Shown one piece after another: positions 14,026-17,632 of a stretch of 17,632 nucleotides of DNA. A program made the translations under genes and the position numbers. Origin of the DNA: an archaeon (GTDB lineage: Archaea > Thermoproteota > Nitrososphaeria > Nitrososphaerales > UBA183); NCBI GenBank assembly GCA_021786335.1, contig JAJYNM010000045.1, forward strand, positions 1-17,632. Reading direction: 5' to 3'. Within the stretch, counting starts at the first letter, position 1; each line of letters begins with the position of its first letter. The notes beneath the pieces were generated by a model. That model did no database searches. It had not been told where the DNA came from and worked only from the letters and a program-made list of their open reading frames with translations.

Positions 14026-14859
14026 TTGACAAAGCTAGGCCACAGCTCGATAACAATCGTCGTGATAGTCCTGCTGATGGTGTACTTTTTGCTGCCGCTC
14101 TGGTGGGTGGTGGTCGCCAGCACGAAGGTCTACGCCAACGCCTTTACCGGGATTTCCCTTTGGTTCCAGAACCCGACGCTGTACAACTATGTGTACGCCT
14201 TTACCAGCTCCAATCTCCTTCTCTGGGTGTACAACAGCATCATAGAGTCGGGGGCAGCGGGAGTAATCGGCGCTTTCTTCGCCGCGATGATGGGGTACAC
14301 CCTGGGGAAGTTCAGCTTCAGGGGGAGAAACGCGCTCACGCTGCTCGTAGCCGTAGCGCTCATGATTCCGAGCACCGCCATAGCGTATCCGACATTCGTG
14401 CTTGAAGCACAGCTGGGCATCGCGAACACATACTGGGCAATGGTGCTGCCTTCTGCGGTGAGTGCCTTCGGGGCGTACTTCATGACGATATACGCAGAAG
14501 AGACCATACCCAAGGAGGTCCTGGACGCGGCCAGAGTCGACGGAGCATCCGAACTCAGGGTTTTCAGGTCGATAGCCATCCCCTACTTCAAGCCCGCCTT
14601 GGTGACCGTCTTCATCATCATATTCGCGGCAACCTGGAACAACTACCTCCTGGCCCTGTTCGTGCTGAGGAGCGGCAGCCTCTTCATGATACCCCAGGGG
14701 CTGGAGAGCGTCCTGATCAACGGAAGCTCCTTCCCTCAATTCCAGTATGCGATCCAGATGGCAGGGTCAGTGGTCACGGTGCTGCTGATGGCGGGACTGT
14801 TCCTGAGCCTCGAGAAGTACATCGAAGCCGGCCTGGGGCTGGGCGCCGTCAAGGGCTAA
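14026..14859 (+). CDS. Sugar ABC transporter permease (MalG-like)
   Basis: Second permease subunit, 277 aa, with about six hydrophobic segments, the first at ITIVVIVLLMVYFLLPLWWVVV. The EAA loop is IPKEVLDAARVDGASELRVFRSIAIPYF (about residues 163-190). The C-terminal half has the usual ATWNNYLLALFVL segment of MalG-type proteins. Start is TTG, fixed by the GGTGAT site just upstream. It pairs with the preceding permease to form the channel. No ATPase gene follows on this strand; the nearest ATPase faces this gene with only 20 bp between the two stop codons. Confidence 0.9.
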   Translation: MTKLGHSSITIVVIVLLMVYFLLPLWWVVVASTKVYANAFTGISLWFQNPTLYNYVYAFTSSNLLLWVYNSIIESGAAGVIGAFFAAMMGYTLGKFSFRGRNALTLLVAVALMIPSTAIAYPTFVLEAQLGIANTYWAMVLPSAVSAFGAYFMTIYAEETIPKEVLDAARVDGASELRVFRSIAIPYFKPALVTVFIIIFAATWNNYLLALFVLRSGSLFMIPQGLESVLINGSSFPQFQYAIQMAGSVVTVLLMAGLFLSLEKYIEAGLGLGAVKG

Positions 14860-14879
14860 CTCGCCAGACATCCGCGGGT

Positions 14880-15968
14880 CTACTCTACCCTGTCGCCCGA
14901 CTTGGTGTCGAAGATATTGAGCTTCCCTTTTTTGACCCTGATTCTCCCCTTCGTACCCAGCTTCGGCGCGAAGCCGGGGGGCATGACCACCTTGACCTGA
15001 TCCAACGACGCGCTCACCTCCAGGGTGAGGAGCATGTGAGTCCCAGACGGCTCCTCGACGCGGACCTCGGCCGGGATGCCGTCCTGACCGCCAATCTCGA
15101 ACTCCGCGTCCTCGGGCCTGAACCCCACTCTTATCTCATCGACGCCGCTTAGAGACGCCAGCTTGGACGCCTCAGGCCTCCTCACTGCCACGTCGACCCC
15201 GTCCTTAATCATTATCGTGTCAGGCTTGACGAATCTCGCGTTGAGCACGTTCATCGCGGGCGAACCGAGGAACTGGGCCACCATCACGTTGGCGGGCTTG
15301 CCGTACGTCTCGTCGGGGGTGCCAATCTGCTGCAGACTCCCCTGATTCATGACCGCTATTCTGTCCGCAAGCGCCATGGCTTCCGCCTGGTCATGGGTGA
15401 CGAATATCGTCGTTATCCCGAGCTCCTTCTGAAGGCTCTTAATCTCTGACCGGGTCTCGATCCTCAGCTTCGCGTCGAGATTGGAGAACGGCTCGTCCAA
15501 GAGGAAAAGTTTCGGGTCGCGGACGAGAGCTCTCCCAACCGCCACCCTCTGCTGTTCGCCGCCGCTCAGCTGCTTGGGCTTCCTGGGGAGGAGATGGGTG
15601 ATGTGCAGCATCTCGGACACGTCCCGCAGCTTTCTTTCCACTTTGTCCTTGGGGACCTTGTGGATCCGGAGGGGGAACGTGATGTTGTCTCTGACCGTCA
15701 TGAACGGATAGAGCGCGTAGTTCTGGAAGACCATGGCCACGTCCCTGTCCTGGGGCGACTTGTCATTCACGACCTGGTCATCCACCATGATCTTCCCCGA
15801 GTCCACCGTTTCAAGTCCGGCTATGCACCTGAGGGTTGTCGTCTTGCCGCACCCCGAGGGGCCCAGAAGGGTGACGAACTCTTTGTCGTTGACCGTGAGG
15901 TTCAGATCGTTTACGACCTTGCTGGACCCAAAGCTCTTCGAAACATCTTCCAGGATGACCTTGACCAT
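14880..15968 (-). CDS. Sugar ABC transporter ATP-binding protein (MalK/UgpC-like)
   Basis: ATPase subunit, 362 aa from the ATG. Motifs: Walker A GPSGCGKTT (36-44), Q-loop Q82 (VFQNYALYP), signature LSGGEQQRV (134-142), Walker B FLLDEP (155-160) with E159, D-loop SNLD, and switch H192 (FVTHDQAEAMALADR). The C-terminal third (about 240-362) is the beta-rich TOBE/OB regulatory region found in MalK/MsmK/UgpC-type ATPases of CUT1 importers, with VGFRPED as a recognisable family segment. The open frame extends 18 residues upstream, but a TATA-like box about 30 nt before ATG 15968 indicates a near-leaderless start there. It has its own promoter and converges on the permease operon, and could serve more than one importer, as some MsmK-type ATPases do. 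Confidence 0.92.
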   Translation of the reverse strand: MVKVILEDVSKSFGSSKVVNDLNLTVNDKEFVTLLGPSGCGKTTTLRCIAGLETVDSGKIMVDDQVVNDKSPQDRDVAMVFQNYALYPFMTVRDNITFPLRIHKVPKDKVERKLRDVSEMLHITHLLPRKPKQLSGGEQQRVAVGRALVRDPKLFLLDEPFSNLDAKLRIETRSEIKSLQKELGITTIFVTHDQAEAMALADRIAVMNQGSLQQIGTPDETYGKPANVMVAQFLGSPAMNVLNARFVKPDTIMIKDGVDVAVRRPEASKLASLSGVDEIRVGFRPEDAEFEIGGQDGIPAEVRVEEPSGTHMLLTLEVSASLDQVKVVMPPGFAPKLGTKGRIRVKKGKLNIFDTKSGDRVE

Positions 15969-15995
15969 GTGTAGGAATGGTCGGCCCATGCCAAA

Positions 15996-16005
15996 AACTA
16001 TAAGG
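15996..16005 (-). promoter_or_regulatory. TATA-like box for the ABC ATPase gene
   Basis: The minus strand reads CCTTATAGTT. Transcription would start around 15970-15975, at or a few bases before ATG 15968. The ATPase can therefore be transcribed independently of the membrane-protein gene upstream. Confidence 0.45.
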
Positions 16006-16077
16006 ATTTTCTCACTGATCACGGCCGAGGGGCCATTCTGGTTGCCGGGCGGCGATCCTTTGGACGCCGTCGGGTGC

Positions 16078-16884
16078 CTACGTGAATGTCACGCTTATGT
16101 CCGATGGGTGGAGGATGACATAGAGGCTCGCGTTCCCATCCTGGATTACAGCGTACGAGATCAACTTGTAGCTGCCGGGAGGGACCGCATAACTCGTCCC
16201 GTTCGATGGATACACGGTCCCGTTCCACCCGAGTGTGGCCCTCCAGACCTCGCCAGGTTGGAGCTGGACATACTGCGGACCGTTGGGGGTGCTGAAGTCG
16301 ATGTGCGACCTGAAAGCCACCACCTGCTTCCCGACGGAGTTGTTGAAGACCATGCTGAACTGGCCGCCGAAGAAGTACGAGGGCGTAGTAAGCGAGTACG
16401 AGTTGTCTGTAAGCACATATTGTGCAGTGAAGTTCTGGCCCAACGGCACGGTCGTCGGGCCGTAGTCCACCGCGAGCGTGAATCCCTGCTCAGAATCCTG
16501 CGCCGTATGGACCACCGGGACCGACGACGCGATTGAAAAGACCGAACCGATAAGCACGCCCACCAGTACGGCGGAAGCCGCGGCCGACCTGGAGGGCAGG
16601 TGCCTATCTCTAAACTTCTTCGGCCAAGAAGCTATGCCGAACAACGCCACCAACACGATTGAGAGATAACCCAACGAGACAGGCCCCAGTGATACTCCGT
16701 ATGGAGAAGGACCAAGGGAGGCTATCAACGAAAGGGGGCTCGGAAGCCTGCTATGTGCGAGTATCGCGAGATAGACCAACAGGGATACGACGTAAGCCAG
16801 AAGCAAGAAGAAAGCGACGCCGCTGGATGTAATCCTGACCTGCGACCCGCTTCTCATCCGGCGCCTCAGGGCGGAACGGTACAT
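16078..16884 (-). CDS. Membrane protein with C-terminal beta-rich extracellular domain
   Basis: 268 aa from ATG 16884, no family recognised with certainty. A basic N-terminus (MYRSALRRRMRSGSQ) precedes three hydrophobic segments: VAFFLLLAYVVSLLVYLAIL, VSLGYLSIVLVALFGIA and SAAASAVLVGVLIGSVFSIA. The remaining ~125 residues are rich in beta-forming stretches, Tyr, Asn-Xaa-Ser/Thr sequons (NFT, NNS, NGT, NAS) and Pro-Gly turns. QLQPGEVWRATLGWNGTV and VPPGSYKLISYAVI resemble Ig-like or BsuPI-like beta sandwiches. It is probably exposed outside the cell and glycosylated. It lies 109 bp upstream of the ABC ATPase on the same strand, so a link to the transporter is possible but not shown. The open frame extends to 16980, but the TATA-like box spacing supports ATG 16884. 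Confidence 0.65.
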   Translation of the reverse strand: MYRSALRRRMRSGSQVRITSSGVAFFLLLAYVVSLLVYLAILAHSRLPSPLSLIASLGPSPYGVSLGPVSLGYLSIVLVALFGIASWPKKFRDRHLPSRSAAASAVLVGVLIGSVFSIASSVPVVHTAQDSEQGFTLAVDYGPTTVPLGQNFTAQYVLTDNSYSLTTPSYFFGGQFSMVFNNSVGKQVVAFRSHIDFSTPNGPQYVQLQPGEVWRATLGWNGTVYPSNGTSYAVPPGSYKLISYAVIQDGNASLYVILHPSDISVTFT

Positions 16885-16910
16885 GCGTCCCTTCGAGAAC
16901 TTTCGGACGC

Positions 16911-16918
16911 CTTGTAAA
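16911..16918 (-). promoter_or_regulatory. TATA-like box for the membrane-protein gene
   Basis: The minus strand reads GTTTACAAG, preceded by an A-rich GGAAAACG that could serve as the TFB element. Its centre is about 29 nt before ATG 16884, so the transcript would be nearly leaderless. Confidence 0.4.
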
Positions 16919-17070
16919 CGTTTTCCGGCGCAAGCGGGTATGAAAACCTGAGCAGCCGCGCCGTCTCGCGTTGCCCTCACGCTTCCGGGCAGCCCTCGAC
17001 CGGGCCGCTATCCTCCCGCCGAAAGAGTCGCGGTTGACACATCCGCGGTCCTCGTGCCCAGGACAAGCCA

Positions 17071-17079
17071 GAAATACGC
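17071..17079 (+). promoter_or_regulatory. TATA-like box for the semialdehyde dehydrogenase
   Basis: GAAATACGC lies about 25 nt before ATG 17099, fitting a leaderless start. The divergent spacer (16885-17098) shows no other clear signal. Confidence 0.3.
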
Positions 17080-17098
17080 TCGTCCCGCCGACGGCTGC

Positions 17099-17632
17099 AT
17101 GAGGTCCTACCAGGAGCTCGCCGACAGATGGGTCCGGGGGAGCGGAGGCTCCCTGGACGACGTGGACCCTGCAGACCAGGACCACGTGCTGGCCAAGGTC
17201 CGCCTCTCCACCAAGGAGGACGCCAGGGCTGCGGTGGAGGCCGCGCTCTCAAAGTCATTCGAGTGGGGGACTACCCCTCCCCCGAAGAGGGGCGCCATCC
17301 TCCTGAAGGCCGGCGAGCTGATGGAGTCGGTCTCCGAGGAGCTCTCCGAGCTCCTCACCCACGAGGAGGGGAAGACCCTCCCGGAGAGCAGGGCCGAGGT
17401 CGCCAGGAGCTGCTCCCTCTTCAAGTTCTACGGGGCCATGGCCTACAAGTTCGGGGGGCTCACCCTCCCTTCGTCCGACCCGAACACCAGGGTATTCACC
17501 GCCAGGATCCCCCTGGGGGTCGTCGCCGCCATCACCCCATGGAACTTCCCTGCCTCGATCCCGGCGTGGAAGCTGGCCCCTGCCCTCGCGGCAGGCAACG
17601 CCGCTGTCTTCAAGCCGGCCACGAAGACCCCG
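17099..17632 (+). CDS. 2,5-dioxopentanoate (alpha-ketoglutarate semialdehyde) dehydrogenase-like ALDH, 3' end outside window
   Basis: First 178 residues of an ALDH-superfamily enzyme; it runs off the right edge still open. The N-terminus MRSYQELADRWVRGSGG, then VDPADQDHVLAKVRLSTKEDA, PPKRGAILLKAGELM, LTHEEGKTLPESRAEV, LKFYGA-like FKFYGAMAYKFGG and SSDPNTRVFTARIPLGVV closely resemble, as I recall it, the Sulfolobus enzyme that oxidises 2,5-dioxopentanoate to 2-oxoglutarate in oxidative pentose degradation. Oxyanion Asn (ITPWNFP) and cofactor Lys (FKPATKTP) are present. The catalytic Cys and Glu lie beyond the window. It is divergent from the membrane-protein gene with its own promoter-like box. 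If right, it gives the last step after two sugar-acid dehydrations, consistent with the dehydratase genes here. The identity is based on remembered similarity, not a search. Confidence 0.85.
   Translation, partial: MRSYQELADRWVRGSGGSLDDVDPADQDHVLAKVRLSTKEDARAAVEAALSKSFEWGTTPPPKRGAILLKAGELMESVSEELSELLTHEEGKTLPESRAEVARSCSLFKFYGAMAYKFGGLTLPSSDPNTRVFTARIPLGVVAAITPWNFPASIPAWKLAPALAAGNAAVFKPATKTP

Overview
The window looks archaeal. TATA-like boxes lie about 25-28 nt upstream of several starts, so transcripts would be leaderless or nearly so. GGTGA-type ribosome binding sites and TTG/GTG starts are common. One protein fuses an AN1 zinc finger to a site-2 protease. The substrate-binding protein has a membrane anchor and a Ser/Thr linker. 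The partial dehydrogenase at the right edge resembles, as I recall it, the Sulfolobus 2,5-dioxopentanoate dehydrogenase. A GC-rich heterotrophic member of the Thermoproteota/Nitrososphaeria side of the archaea fits, but the lineage is inferred.

Layout. 1-664: a plus-strand gene broken by single-base indels, meeting a small unknown minus-strand gene (588-974). 1098-1913: AN1 zinc finger/site-2 protease. 2059-3078: luciferase-like, probably F420-dependent oxidoreductase. 3159-4286 (-): enolase-superfamily sugar-acid dehydratase with the full mandelate-racemase catalytic set. 4485-5321: cyclase-family metal hydrolase. 5325-9116 (-): a tight operon of aldehyde dehydrogenase, iron-type alcohol dehydrogenase and a second enolase-superfamily gene that is a pseudogene with six lesions. 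9287-10355: an IS481-like insertion sequence with imperfect terminal inverted repeats and a 15-bp flanking duplication, inserted at the 5' end of a ParB-like gene (10347-11315). 11645-14859: binding protein and two permeases of a CUT1 sugar ABC transporter. Its probable ATPase (14880-15968) faces them on the other strand, followed by a small membrane protein with a secreted beta-rich domain (16078-16884). 17099 to the end: 5' part of a 2,5-dioxopentanoate-type semialdehyde dehydrogenase.

Working together (inference): the transporter would import a sugar or oligosaccharide. A dehydrogenase would oxidise the sugar to an acid, the enolase-superfamily enzyme would dehydrate it to a 2-keto-3-deoxy acid, and aldehyde/alcohol dehydrogenases would process the aldehydes from cleavage or further dehydration. 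This resembles the oxidative pentose and branched Entner-Doudoroff routes of Sulfolobus. No sugar kinase, aldolase or lactonase is recognisable here, so the route is incomplete in this window. The broken second dehydratase and the IS insertion at parB suggest a region that is still rearranging.
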